A DNA stretch of 64,000 nucleotides from JACVRM01 sp963839815. GTDB taxonomy: Bacteria; Actinomycetota; Thermoleophilia; Gaiellales; Gaiellaceae. Every line of letters begins with the position of its first letter. Positions within the stretch are counted from its first letter, which is position 1. A program made the translations under genes and the position numbers. This document shows positions 10,946-20,972 of the stretch, one piece after another. The notes beneath the pieces were generated by a model that ran no database searches, was not told where the DNA came from, and saw only the letters and a list, made by a program, of their open reading frames with translations. Location: contig CAWIWF010000006.1 of the NCBI GenBank assembly GCA_963839815.1, forward strand, positions 1,195,514 through 1,259,513, in the 5' to 3' direction.

Positions 10946-13218
10946 CCAGAGGGCGCCTCGAGGCGCGGGCGGGGCCTCACCTGGCACTCGCGTCCCTCAG
11001 CGCCGGCCTGGCGGCAGCCACGGGGTTGCGGCCACCGCTGATCCTGGGTGCGCTGGGACTCGGCCTGGCAGGGACGGTCGCCGTCCTCACGGGCAGCCGG
11101 TTGCCGGCCCTCTGCGCCGCGTTGCTCATCGCCGGGCTGACCTGGGGCGGGGCGCGGCTCGACGCGATCGACCGCAGCCCGCTCGCTGCCGAAGTCGGCC
11201 GCGCGGCCCCGGCGACGCTCGTCGTCACGGGCCCGGCCCGACGGACGCCGTTCGAGCTTCGCATCCCCGCAACGGTGCGCGAGTTTGCCCGACGGCGGGT
11301 CAGCGAGCCGGTTCTGCTGACGCTGCCGCTGGGCCGGTCGCCGCCGCAGGGCGCGATCGTCGAGGCGATCGTGAGCGTACGAGCCCCGAAGCCGGCCGAC
11401 GGCAGCTTCGACGAGCGCGCGTACCTGCGCCGGCGCGGCGTGCACGTCGTGCTGCGGGCCGAAGCTGTCCGCGTCGTCGGGCGGCGCGGAGGTCTTGCAG
11501 GCCTCGCCGACCGTCTCCGGGCGCACATCGCGGCGACGATGGCTCCGGGTCTGCGTGGCGAGCGCCGCGCCGTCGTGGCAGGCATCGTGCTCGGCGAGGA
11601 CGAGGGCCTCACCGACGAGCTCGCGGACGCCTTCCGCGCCTCCGGGCTCTACCACCTGCTGGCGGTGTCGGGGCAGAACGTCGGCCTCATCGTCGGCGGC
11701 GTCATCGTCATCGCCTTGGCGGCGGGGGTCTCGCGCCTGGTCGGCGAGGCTGCCGCCATCCTCGCCGTCCTGGGCTATCTGGCCGCCGTCGGCTGGCAGC
11801 CCTCGGTAGTGCGGGCCGGCGTGGCAGGCGTGCTCGCCTCGCTCGCGTGGCTCGCGTCGCGGCCCAGCGACCGCTGGTACTTCCTGCTCGCCGGGGCCGC
11901 CGTCCTGCTCCTCTGGAACCCCTACTCAGCGCTCGAGCCCGGCTTCCAGCTCTCCTTTGCTGCGGTCGCCGCGATCTTCGTCGCGGTGCCGCGCCTCGGC
12001 CGGCGACTCGAGGGTTACCCGGTGCCGCGGCGCACGGGCGACGTCGCGGTGGTGTCGGTCGCCTGCGGGCTCGCGACCGCGCCCGTCCTGCTCTGGCACT
12101 TCGACTCGGTGCCGGTCTACTCCGTGCTGAGCAACCTGCTCGCCGCGCCCGCCGTTCCGGCACTGCTCGGCAGCGGGCTGATCGCGGCCGCGGTGCACCC
12201 GGTCTGGCCCGGCGCCGCTGCGGCGCTGGCCGTACTCGAGGGCTGGCTCGCGGGCTATCTCACGCTCGTCGCGCGCCTCGTCGGGGGCCTCCCGCACGCC
12301 GAGGTCGGAGCGGCCGCGGCACTGGCCGTCGCCGCGGTGGCGCTGGCGGGGGTCGCGACGGTTCGGCGGCGCGGCCCCCGCGGCCTGCTCGTGCTGGCGG
12401 TGTCCACCTGTCTGGCGATCGCGGCCTGGCAGCTGTGGCCCTCGCCCGCCTGGCCGCCGCCGCCCCAACCGGGGCTCCGAGTGACCGCTCTCGACGTCGG
12501 TCAGGGGGACGCCATTCTGCTACAGGCGCCGGGTGCGGCCGTCCTCGTCGATCAGGGACCGCCCGAGGCCAGGGTTGCGAGCCAGCTGCGTCGGCTAGGC
12601 GTCCGCCGCCTGTCGCTGCTCGTGCTCACGCATCCGCAACGCGATCACGTCGGCGGTGCGGCGTCGGTGCTGCGCTCGCTCGCGGTCGACGCGGTGCTCG
12701 ACCCCCAGATCGACGCCCCGAGCCCGGAGCAGCGCGACGCGATTGCGGCCGCGCGCAACCGCGGCGTCCGGATCCTGCCCGCCCGCGCCGGCACCACCAT
12801 CCGGCTCGGCCGTCTCGTCCTCCGGCTGCTCTGGCCGGCGGAGGCGGGCATGCGGGTCGCGGATCCCAACGACGCGGCCACCGTGCTGCACGCCTCCTAC
12901 GGTGAGGTCGACGCGCTCCTCACGGCGGATGCCGAGTCGAACGTGACGCTACGGCTGCCGCTTCGCGATGCGGAGATCCTCAAGGTCGCCCACCATGGCT
13001 CGAGCGACGAGCGTCTCGGCGATCTGTTGGATCGCGTCCGGCCCCGAGTGGCACTGATCTCGGCGGGGGCCGGCAACAGGTACGGCCATCCGGCACCGTC
13101 GACGCTGGCGACGCTGGCCGACGAGCCGGGCGTGGCCGTCTACCGCACTGACCATCACGGCCGCGTCTCGGTCGATACCGACGGCACCCGGCTGTGGGTC
13201 CGGACGGAGCGCGAGTAG
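10942..13218 (+). CDS. comEC: Competence protein ComEC, DNA channel with metallo-beta-lactamase domain
   Basis: ComEC forms the membrane channel that takes up single-stranded DNA. The 758-aa protein has N-terminal membrane segments and a DUF4131-like region, then the competence membrane domain (residues about 200-490, with the conserved HLLAVSGQNVGLIVGG). The C-terminal metallo-beta-lactamase fold starts near residue 513 (ALDVGQGDAILL), with the metal-binding signature THPQRDHVGG and AHHGSSD. It is translationally coupled to comEA. Length is normal for actinobacterial ComEC. Confidence 0.95.
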   Translation: MTRGRLEARAGPHLALASLSAGLAAATGLRPPLILGALGLGLAGTVAVLTGSRLPALCAALLIAGLTWGGARLDAIDRSPLAAEVGRAAPATLVVTGPARRTPFELRIPATVREFARRRVSEPVLLTLPLGRSPPQGAIVEAIVSVRAPKPADGSFDERAYLRRRGVHVVLRAEAVRVVGRRGGLAGLADRLRAHIAATMAPGLRGERRAVVAGIVLGEDEGLTDELADAFRASGLYHLLAVSGQNVGLIVGGVIVIALAAGVSRLVGEAAAILAVLGYLAAVGWQPSVVRAGVAGVLASLAWLASRPSDRWYFLLAGAAVLLLWNPYSALEPGFQLSFAAVAAIFVAVPRLGRRLEGYPVPRRTGDVAVVSVACGLATAPVLLWHFDSVPVYSVLSNLLAAPAVPALLGSGLIAAAVHPVWPGAAAALAVLEGWLAGYLTLVARLVGGLPHAEVGAAAALAVAAVALAGVATVRRRGPRGLLVLAVSTCLAIAAWQLWPSPAWPPPPQPGLRVTALDVGQGDAILLQAPGAAVLVDQGPPEARVASQLRRLGVRRLSLLVLTHPQRDHVGGAASVLRSLAVDAVLDPQIDAPSPEQRDAIAAARNRGVRILPARAGTTIRLGRLVLRLLWPAEAGMRVADPNDAATVLHASYGEVDALLTADAESNVTLRLPLRDAEILKVAHHGSSDERLGDLLDRVRPRVALISAGAGNRYGHPAPSTLATLADEPGVAVYRTDHHGRVSVDTDGTRLWVRTERE

Positions 13219-13221
13219 GCT
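13216..13221 (+). promoter_or_regulatory. -10 box for holA overlapping the comEC stop
   Basis: TAGGCT at 13216-13221 includes the TAG stop codon of comEC and lies 8 nt before the holA ATG. This allows holA a leaderless transcript of its own. No clear -35 box was seen. Confidence 0.35.
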
Positions 13222-13229
13222 CTCGGCGG

Positions 13230-14195
13230 ATGGCCGCGGAGCCGCTCAAGCCCGTCTATCTCCTCACCGGCGGCGATCGCCCGAAGATCGACCGGGCCCT
13301 GGCCCGGCTGCGAGCACGCTTTCAGGAGAGCGCCGTCGAGCATCTGGATGGGGAGGCGACGTCGGGCGAGGAGACCGTCGCTGCCTGCAACGCCCTCGGC
13401 CTGTTCGGCGGCGGAGGCCGGCTCGTGATCGTTGCCGGGATCGACCGCTGGAAGGCCGCCGACGTGAAGGCCGTGACCGCCTACGCCGACGATCCGACCC
13501 CCGAGACGGTGCTCGCGCTCGTCGCCGAGGGGATCAAGCCGGATGCGCCGCTCGCGAAGGCGGTTGCGAAGGCTGGTGACGTGCTCGCCTGGGACGTCTC
13601 CAAGCGGCGCGTGCCGGGCTGGGTTGCCGAGCAGTTCAAGCGGCTCGGGATCCCTGCGGACCGGGCCGCCTGCGAGCTCCTGGTCGAGCTGGTGGGCGAG
13701 AATCTGGGTGAGCTCGAGGCCGAGATCGAGAAGCTCGCGACCTGGTCGGCAGGCGACCCGGTCGGCTCGCGCGAGGTCGAGCTGCTCGCCGTCCACACGC
13801 GCGAGCTGCCGTCGTGGGGGCTCTCGGACGCCTGGGGCTCACGCGAGGTCGCCGACGTGCTCAGCGCCTACGACGCAGACGTCCACCGGATGGAGCCGTT
13901 TCTGGTCGGCGCCCGGCTCGCCTCGCACGTGACCCTGGTGCGGCGTGCGCAGCGCCTCGCCGAGGCGGGGAAGCAGACGAAGGAGATCGCGAAGGAGCTC
14001 GGCGTGCACGAGTTCCGGGTGCGCAAGGCGCTCGCGCATGCGGATCGCTACACGCCGGATGAGCTCGACGCGGCCCTGGTCAGGCTGGCCGGGCTCGACG
14101 CGGCGCTGAAGGGCGGTAGCAGGCGCCCGGCTGAGCTCGAGCTCGAACTGGCGCTCGTCGACGTGACGCGGCCGCGCGCTGTCGCGACTGCCTGA
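13230..14195 (+). CDS. holA: DNA polymerase III subunit delta
   Basis: The delta subunit opens the sliding clamp within the clamp loader. The 321-aa product shows the family N-terminus PVYLLTGGDRPKIDRAL and the helical C-terminal region (DVLSAYDADVHRMEPFLVGARLASHV, then VRRAQRLAEAGKQTKEIAKEL). Walker motifs are degenerate, as expected for delta. The ATG at 13230 is favoured over a GTG at 13194, which would lie inside comEC. Its stop is immediately followed by the stop of the convergent rpsT. Confidence 0.9.
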   Translation: MAAEPLKPVYLLTGGDRPKIDRALARLRARFQESAVEHLDGEATSGEETVAACNALGLFGGGGRLVIVAGIDRWKAADVKAVTAYADDPTPETVLALVAEGIKPDAPLAKAVAKAGDVLAWDVSKRRVPGWVAEQFKRLGIPADRAACELLVELVGENLGELEAEIEKLATWSAGDPVGSREVELLAVHTRELPSWGLSDAWGSREVADVLSAYDADVHRMEPFLVGARLASHVTLVRRAQRLAEAGKQTKEIAKELGVHEFRVRKALAHADRYTPDELDAALVRLAGLDAALKGGSRRPAELELELALVDVTRPRAVATA

Positions 14196-14459
14196 CTAGC
14201 TCTTCGGCGTGACGAGGCGCGCCGCTTGCGCCTTCTTGCGCGCGGCGAGGTTGCGGTGGATGGCGCCCCGGGCGGCTGCCCGGTCGATCCACTGCTGGAG
14301 CCGGCGGTGCTCGTTTGTGACCTGCGCTTCGTCGCCGTCCTGGACGGCGGTCTCGAGACGGCGCGTGAGCGTCCTGATCGTCGAGCGGTAGCGCAGGTTC
14401 TCGATCCGCTCGCGAGCGGCGGTCCGGACGCGTTTTCGCTGTTGCTTGATGTTCGCCAT
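14196..14459 (-). CDS. rpsT: 30S ribosomal protein S20
   Basis: S20 binds 16S rRNA in the body of the small subunit. The 87-aa protein has the typical MANIKQQRKRVRTAARERIE start and a Lys/Arg/Ala-rich helical remainder (RGAIHRNLAARKKAQ). It is convergent with holA. A hairpin followed by a short T-run sits 11 nt upstream of its ATG and may act as an attenuator. Confidence 0.95.
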   Translation of the reverse strand: MANIKQQRKRVRTAARERIENLRYRSTIRTLTRRLETAVQDGDEAQVTNEHRRLQQWIDRAAARGAIHRNLAARKKAQAARLVTPKS

Positions 14460-14466
14460 GGCGTGA

Positions 14467-14486
14467 AAACGCCCGCACTGGCGGGC
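14467..14486 (-). terminator. Hairpin plus T-run in the rpsT leader (possible attenuator)
   Basis: On the minus strand GCCCGC and GCGGGC pair around a four-base loop at 14486-14471, followed by GTTTT. The ATG of rpsT lies 11 nt beyond. A TACCAT -10 box, the complement of 14493-14498, would start transcription just before the hairpin. A terminator within a ribosomal-protein leader suggests premature termination control, but the T-run is short. Confidence 0.4.
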
Positions 14487-14658
14487 TGCGGGATGGTACC
14501 AGAGCCTGTAGGCAGCCGTCCGCGGCGGGCCGCCGGCGGGGTTCTGAACGCCGCGCTGCCGGCCCAGGTTGCTGCACCGCGGGGCGGGCAGCGCGGGCAC
14601 GCAGTCCCTGGCACACATCCGGCACGCTCCCGCTACACCCGCGTGCGCGGATCGCGAG

Positions 14659-14755
14659 TACCGTCAGCACCGGGGAGGGGGAGTGGTGGCCTCCCGGCGG
14701 CCCCGTCTCGAGAGGGCAGGTCCGCGCGGGACGGGGGGTGGCTCCCCGGAGCAGC
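14659..14755 (+). ncRNA. Candidate structured RNA upstream of murJ
   Basis: The 364-bp gap between rpsT and murJ contains no plausible gene. Within it a TACCGT -10 box at 14659-14664 predicts a transcript start near 14671. At that point an outer stem begins: CCGGGGAG at 14670-14677 pairs with CTCCCCGG at 14742-14749. It encloses an inner stem, CCCCGTC at 14701-14707 with GACGGGG at 14730-14736. The match between predicted start and stem edge is suggestive. No known RNA family was recognised, and GC-rich DNA forms such stems easily. Confidence 0.3.
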
Positions 14756-14809
14756 GCTCAAACGGCCACGGGGCGTCTCGCGACGGAGTCTGACGGCCTG
14801 GGGCCTCCC

Positions 14810-14815
14810 TATACT
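14810..14815 (+). promoter_or_regulatory. -10 box of murJ
   Basis: TATACT lies 8 nt before the ATG of murJ, which implies a leaderless or nearly leaderless mRNA. TCTGAC at 14789-14794 is a weak -35 candidate with a short 15-bp spacer. Confidence 0.5.
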
Positions 14816-14823
14816 CGCGCGCA

Positions 14824-16386
14824 ATGGAGGCTCGGGCCAGGGAGCGGCCGCTCGCCTGGTCGACGGCGGTCTTCTCGCTTGCGACGGCGCTCTCGCGGGT
14901 GCTCGGGCTCGTGCGCGAGATCGTCGCCCGCTACTTCTTCGGCACCGTCGGCGCCATCAACGCGTTCGAGGTCGCCTTCCTGATCCCGAACACGGTCCGA
15001 GCGCTCGTGGCCGACGCTGCGCTCTCGGGCGCCTTCGTCCCCGTCTTCAGCGAGTTGCTCGAGCGGGGAGAGCGGGCGCGGGCCTGGCGGGTCGCCTCGA
15101 GCCTCTTCTGGCTGATGCTGCTGGCGCTGAGCGGCATCACCGCGCTGTTCATCCTCACGGCGCCCTGGGTGATGGCGGCCTTCGGCTACGGCTCGCTCGC
15201 GACCGGCCTCGCGCGCGTCCTCTTCCCGATCGTGGTGCTGCTCGGCCTGTTCGGGATCCTCGTCGGCATCCTCAACAGCTACGGGCACTTCGCCGTCCCG
15301 GCGCTGACCCCCGTCTTCTGGAACCTGGCGATCATCCTCGGGCTCGTCGTCGGCGTGCCGCAGGCCGACGGCGCCGACGCCGAGCTCTACGTCTACGCCG
15401 TCGCCATCCTCGTCGGCACAGTCATTCAGCTCGTCTTGCCGATCCCCTGGTTACGGGGTCGCGACGGTCGGCTCCACGTGGTCATCGACTGGCGCGACCC
15501 GGCCGTCAGGCGCACGTTCGTGCTGATGCTGCCGATCACGATCGGCCTCGGCCTGATCAACATCAACGCCGTCGTTGACACCTTCTTCGCCGCCCGGCTG
15601 ATCGACGCGAACCAGGCGCCGAGTGCGATCAACGCCGCATTCCGCCTCTACATGCTTCCGCAGGGGATGTTCTCGGTGGCCGTCGCGACGGTGCTGTTCC
15701 CGGCGCTCTCCCGGCTCGCGACCCGTGCCGACATGCCGGCGTTCAAGGCCACGGTGTCGGTCGGTGTCCGCCAGATCGCCTTCCTCCTGGTGCCGGCGAG
15801 CGTCGTCTCTGCCGTGCTGGCCGAGCCGATCGTGAGGCTCGTCTACCAGCGCGGCGAGTTCACTCCCGACCAGACGCCCGTCGTCGCCGGCGCACTGGCG
15901 GCGTTCTCCCTCGGGCTCGTCTTCAACGGCTTCATGTTGATGCTGATCCGCGCCTTCTTCAGTCTCCAGCGCCCGTGGCTGCCGACCTGGGTCGCACTGG
16001 CCAACCTCGGGCTGAACGCCGTTCTCGACGCCGTGCTCTATCCCGTCGGCGTCTGGGGGCTGCCGCTCGCGACGTCGCTCGTGAACATCGCGGGGACGGC
16101 AGCGTTGCTCGTGCTGCTGCGCCGCGAGATCGGCCCGCTGGACTTCCGCGCCACTGCATCGGCCACCCTGAGGATCGCCGTCGCGAGCGTGCCGCTCGCG
16201 GGCGCCGCGCTTGTCGTCTGGTGGGGGCTCGACGAGGCACTCGGCCGCTCGTTCGTCGCCCAGCTCGTGTCCGTCACGGCCGCCATCTTGGCCGGTGGCG
16301 CCGTCTACCTGGCGGCCTGTCGGGCGCTCGGAGTGCGCGAGTTGCAGGCGCTACTCTCACTTCGGGGTCGCTTCGGCCGCTCCTGA
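14824..16386 (+). CDS. murJ: Lipid II flippase MurJ
   Basis: MurJ moves the peptidoglycan precursor lipid II across the cytoplasmic membrane. The 520-aa protein has about 14 hydrophobic segments and the family features TALSRVLGLVREIVARYFFG near the N-terminus, AFLIPNTVRALVADAALSGAF, and RLYMLPQGMFSVAVATVLFP. It lacks the C-terminal kinase-like extension of mycobacterial MviN. It is followed 6 bp later by lepA, so the two are probably co-transcribed. MurJ between rpsT and lepA is not the usual neighbourhood. Confidence 0.9.
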   Translation: MEARARERPLAWSTAVFSLATALSRVLGLVREIVARYFFGTVGAINAFEVAFLIPNTVRALVADAALSGAFVPVFSELLERGERARAWRVASSLFWLMLLALSGITALFILTAPWVMAAFGYGSLATGLARVLFPIVVLLGLFGILVGILNSYGHFAVPALTPVFWNLAIILGLVVGVPQADGADAELYVYAVAILVGTVIQLVLPIPWLRGRDGRLHVVIDWRDPAVRRTFVLMLPITIGLGLININAVVDTFFAARLIDANQAPSAINAAFRLYMLPQGMFSVAVATVLFPALSRLATRADMPAFKATVSVGVRQIAFLLVPASVVSAVLAEPIVRLVYQRGEFTPDQTPVVAGALAAFSLGLVFNGFMLMLIRAFFSLQRPWLPTWVALANLGLNAVLDAVLYPVGVWGLPLATSLVNIAGTAALLVLLRREIGPLDFRATASATLRIAVASVPLAGAALVVWWGLDEALGRSFVAQLVSVTAAILAGGAVYLAACRALGVRELQALLSLRGRFGRS

Positions 16387-16392
16387 GCACCC

Positions 16393-18180
<1,788 letters not shown>

Positions 18181-18262
18181 GAGCCCGGGGCGCGCAAGCA
18201 CAGTGCGTCCGAGCGGACGCGCGCGTCGTGCTCGCTCCCGCCGGCACGCCGGAGCCCGCCCG

Positions 18263-19390
18263 GTGAGCGGCGTCCGCCACCTGTACGTCCACCTGCCCTT
18301 CTGCGCCCACCGCTGCGGGTACTGCGACTTCGTCACCGCCGTGGGGCGGCACGAGCAGCATGGCGCCTATGTCGACGCCCTGCTCGCGGAGCTCGAGCTC
18401 GAGCGACACTTGCTCGACCCGCAGCTCGAGACCGTGTTCCTCGGCGGCGGCACCCCGACCTTCACAGCACCGGCGGAGCTCAGCCGACTGCTCGGCAGGC
18501 TCCCTGCGGCCGGGGAGCTGACGGTCGAGGCGAACCCCGAGACGGTGACGGCGGAGCTCGCGGAGCTCCTGCGAAGGGCGGGCGTCAACCGCGTCTCGCT
18601 CGGTGCTCAGAGCTTCCAGCCGCATCTGCTCGCGACCCTCGAGCGCCGCGCCTCGCCGGCTGACATCCGGAGCGCCGCCTACGCTCTACGCGATGCCAAT
18701 GTTGACAACATCTCGCTGGATCTCATCTATGGCATTCCGGGTCAGAGCCTCGCCGACCTCGAACGCGACCTGGACGCGGCGGTGGCGCTCGAGCCCGAGC
18801 ACCTCTCCTGCTACGAGCTCGAGGCCAAGCCCGGCACCCGGTTCACGCACGCGTACGGAGGCGAATTGGCCCGGCAGGCTGCGGCGCTCGAGGGCTACTT
18901 CGAGCGCGTGGTGGAGCGGCTCACCGGTGCGGGCTACCGCTGGTATGAGACGGCCAACTTCTGCCTGCCGGCGCAGGCCGCCGGCGGCCGAGACCTGCGG
19001 GCGCAGCACAACCTCGGCTACTGGCGCGGCCGCGACTACCTGGGGATCGGGGTCGGCGCGGTCTCCACCGTCGCCGGCGAGCGCTGGCGCAACGCTTCCA
19101 GCATCGGCGGCTATCTCGGCTCGCTCGCCGCCGGGCGACGGCCGGCGCGCGAGCACGAGTCGCTCGAACCGGCCACCCAGGCAATCGAGCGGGTCATGCT
19201 CGGCCTGCGGCTCGACGAGCCGCTGCCGCTCTCAGGCCTCGAAGGGGCACTCGATGCGCGTGCCCTCGAACGCGTCGCTCGGCTCGGCCTGGCGCGCCGC
19301 GAGCGCGACGAGCGCGACCGCGACGTGCTCAGCCTGACGCGCCGCGGCCGCCTGCTCGGTGGTGGCGTCACGGCCGAGCTCGTCGCCTGA
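18263..19390 (+). CDS. hemW: Radical SAM heme chaperone HemW
   Basis: The 375-aa protein belongs to the HemW/HemN radical SAM family. It has the iron-sulfur motif CAHRCGYC (CxxxCxxC) near residue 15 and the glycine-rich GGGTPT motif near 60. It has the HemW-type spacing, with no cysteine directly after the cluster motif as seen in true HemN. HemW inserts heme into respiratory proteins. The GTG at 18263 is chosen because VRHLYVHLPFC follows directly, though an upstream ATG at 18203 is in frame. It sits in the common lepA-hemW-hrcA order. Confidence 0.88.
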   Translation: MSGVRHLYVHLPFCAHRCGYCDFVTAVGRHEQHGAYVDALLAELELERHLLDPQLETVFLGGGTPTFTAPAELSRLLGRLPAAGELTVEANPETVTAELAELLRRAGVNRVSLGAQSFQPHLLATLERRASPADIRSAAYALRDANVDNISLDLIYGIPGQSLADLERDLDAAVALEPEHLSCYELEAKPGTRFTHAYGGELARQAAALEGYFERVVERLTGAGYRWYETANFCLPAQAAGGRDLRAQHNLGYWRGRDYLGIGVGAVSTVAGERWRNASSIGGYLGSLAAGRRPAREHESLEPATQAIERVMLGLRLDEPLPLSGLEGALDARALERVARLGLARRERDERDRDVLSLTRRGRLLGGGVTAELVA

Positions 19391-19418
19391 CCTGGATGGC
19401 GTTTCGCCTGCACACACG

Positions 19419-19424
19419 TACAAT
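19419..19424 (+). promoter_or_regulatory. -10 box of hrcA
   Basis: TACAAT lies 6 nt upstream of the hrcA ATG and implies a leaderless mRNA. No CIRCE inverted repeat (TTAGCACTC with GAGTGCTAA) is visible around it, although HrcA usually regulates itself through CIRCE. Confidence 0.5.
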
Positions 19425-19430
19425 TCATCG

Positions 19431-20469
19431 ATGACGACAGCGAGCGCCGTCCTGAGTGAGCGGCAGCGCCACATCCTCCGCCGCGTGGTCGAGGAGTACG
19501 TCGTCACGCGCCAGCCCGTCGGGTCCAGACATCTCGTCGAGCGTGGCGGGCTGGGCGTCTCACCGTCGACCGTCCGCGCCGAGCTGGCCGAGCTCGAGGC
19601 GCGCGAGTTGCTGACCCACCCGCACACCTCCGCCGGCAGGATCCCCACCGAGCGCGGCTACCGGCTCTACGTGGACGACCTGCTCGGGCAACTCGGCCGT
19701 CCGACCGGCTTTCCCCTCGACCTGACCGCGGTCGGCGGCGAGGTCGACGACACGCTGCAGGCAGCCACCGAAGCGCTGTCGGGCCTGACGCGGCTGCTCG
19801 CGCTCGTCTCGGCGCCTCCGCTCGACGCGGCCGCGGTCCGGCACGTCGAGGTCCTCACGCTGCAGCCGCAGCTGGCCATGGTGGTGGTGATCACCTCGAC
19901 GGGCGGGGTCAGCAAGCGGGTCGTCCAGTTCGAGGGCGTGCTCGACCCCGGCCTGCCGAAGTGGGCCGGCGACTACCTCAACGACCAGGTGATCGGGCTC
20001 AAGCTCGGCACGCACGCCCTGCGCCAGCGCTTCGACGACCCCTCCCTGTCGCCGGCCGAGCGCGAGTTCCTCGCCGAGCTCTGGCCGGCGTTCACCGGGC
20101 TCGCCGCAGATGACCGCCGCCTGTTCGTGGGTGGCGCCGCCGAGCTCCTGAACGACCTCCGCGCTCGAGGACTTCGCCAGCTACCGCAGCCTCCTGGAGG
20201 TGCTGGAGCGGCGGGTCGCCCTGCTCGACCTGCTCGCCGGCGTCTTCCAGCCCGGCCGGCCGGTGGTGCGCGTCGGACCCGAGCTCGACCATCCCGGGCT
20301 CGAGGACGTGTCGCTCGTCGGTGCCGCCTACGGCGTCGCCAACCGGACTCTCGGGGCGGTCAGCCTGCTCGGGCCGCTGCGGATGGACTACGCGACCGCA
20401 ATCCAGTCGGTTCGGGCCGCCGCGACGGAGCTGTCACGCTTTGTCGAGTCGTACTACGACGAGAACTGA
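19431..20469 (+). CDS. hrcA: Heat-inducible transcription repressor HrcA, one frameshift
   Basis: HrcA represses chaperone genes by binding CIRCE operators. The N-terminal winged helix (LSERQRHILRRVVEEYV, then GSRHLVERGGLGVSPSTVRAE) and the central GAF-like domain are intact. Around 20158-20160 one extra C shifts the frame: the first frame reads AELLNDL and the correct continuation, ALEDFASYRSLLEVLERR, is in the next frame. It ends with RFVESYYDEN at 20469. Removing the base gives 345 aa, the family length. A read or assembly error is likely. In many bacteria hrcA adjoins dnaJ; here a minus-strand acetyltransferase lies between. Confidence 0.88.
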
Positions 20470-20475
20470 CGCCGC

Positions 20476-20886
20476 TCAGCGCAGGGCAGCCTGGTTGCGG
20501 ATGCCCATGCCCCCGAGGGCGACCATGCCGAAGCGGCGGTAGAAGGGCTCGAGCTCGGCGTCACAGGACAGATCGACCATGTACAGGTCGGCGAGGGCGT
20601 CGAGCAGCCGGCGCACCAGCTCGCTCCCGATCCCGCGGCCGCGGTACGCGGGCAGCACCTCGAGCAGCGGGATCGAGGCACTGAGGACGCCGTCGCCGTT
20701 CGCCGTGACGAACCCGACCACTCGCCCGTCTCGCCGCCGCGCCAGGAGCACGTGGTCGCTGCCTCGCAGGAGGGCGAGATGCCGCTTCGGGGAGGGTGCG
20801 ACCGGCCATCCCTCGAAGAACCCGCTGAGCTGCTCCAAGCGGACGTCGCTGACGCTCGTCTCGTAGCGAATCTCGTCGCCGTGCAC
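20476..20886 (-). CDS. GNAT-family N-acetyltransferase
   Basis: The 136-aa protein has a single GNAT fold with the acetyl-CoA binding motif A, VLPAYRGRGIGSELVRRLLD (R/Q-x-x-G-x-G/A). Motif B (AELEPFYRRFGMVALGGMGI) ends the domain. The substrate is unknown. The GTG start codon at 20886 lies inside a CCGTGCACGG palindrome, and a TACGAT -10 box (complement of 20896-20901) precedes it by 9 nt. It diverges from dnaJ. Confidence 0.8.
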   Translation of the reverse strand: MHGDEIRYETSVSDVRLEQLSGFFEGWPVAPSPKRHLALLRGSDHVLLARRRDGRVVGFVTANGDGVLSASIPLLEVLPAYRGRGIGSELVRRLLDALADLYMVDLSCDAELEPFYRRFGMVALGGMGIRNQAALR

Positions 20887-20965
20887 GGTGGGCGGATCGT
20901 ACGCCCGGCGGTGCGTCGAGTGCGCCGGGGCGCGGCCCGGGACCGGCCGTGCACGGAGCTACGCT
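20879..20965. promoter_or_regulatory. Divergent GNAT/dnaJ promoter region with paired palindromes
   Basis: The 10-bp palindrome CCGTGCACGG occurs twice, at 20879-20888 and 20947-20956, bracketing both promoters. The dnaJ -10 box TACGCT at 20960-20965 lies 7 nt before its GTG; the GNAT -10 box TACGAT lies on the other strand at 20901-20896. Two identical palindromes about 68 bp apart are a plausible operator pair. No CIRCE element is seen. Confidence 0.4.
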
Positions 20966-20972
20966 TCGACTC

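Noticed and set aside
19390..20972. CIRCE operator for HrcA near hrcA or dnaJ
   Set aside because: No TTAGCACTC...GAGTGCTAA or close variant was found in either upstream region.
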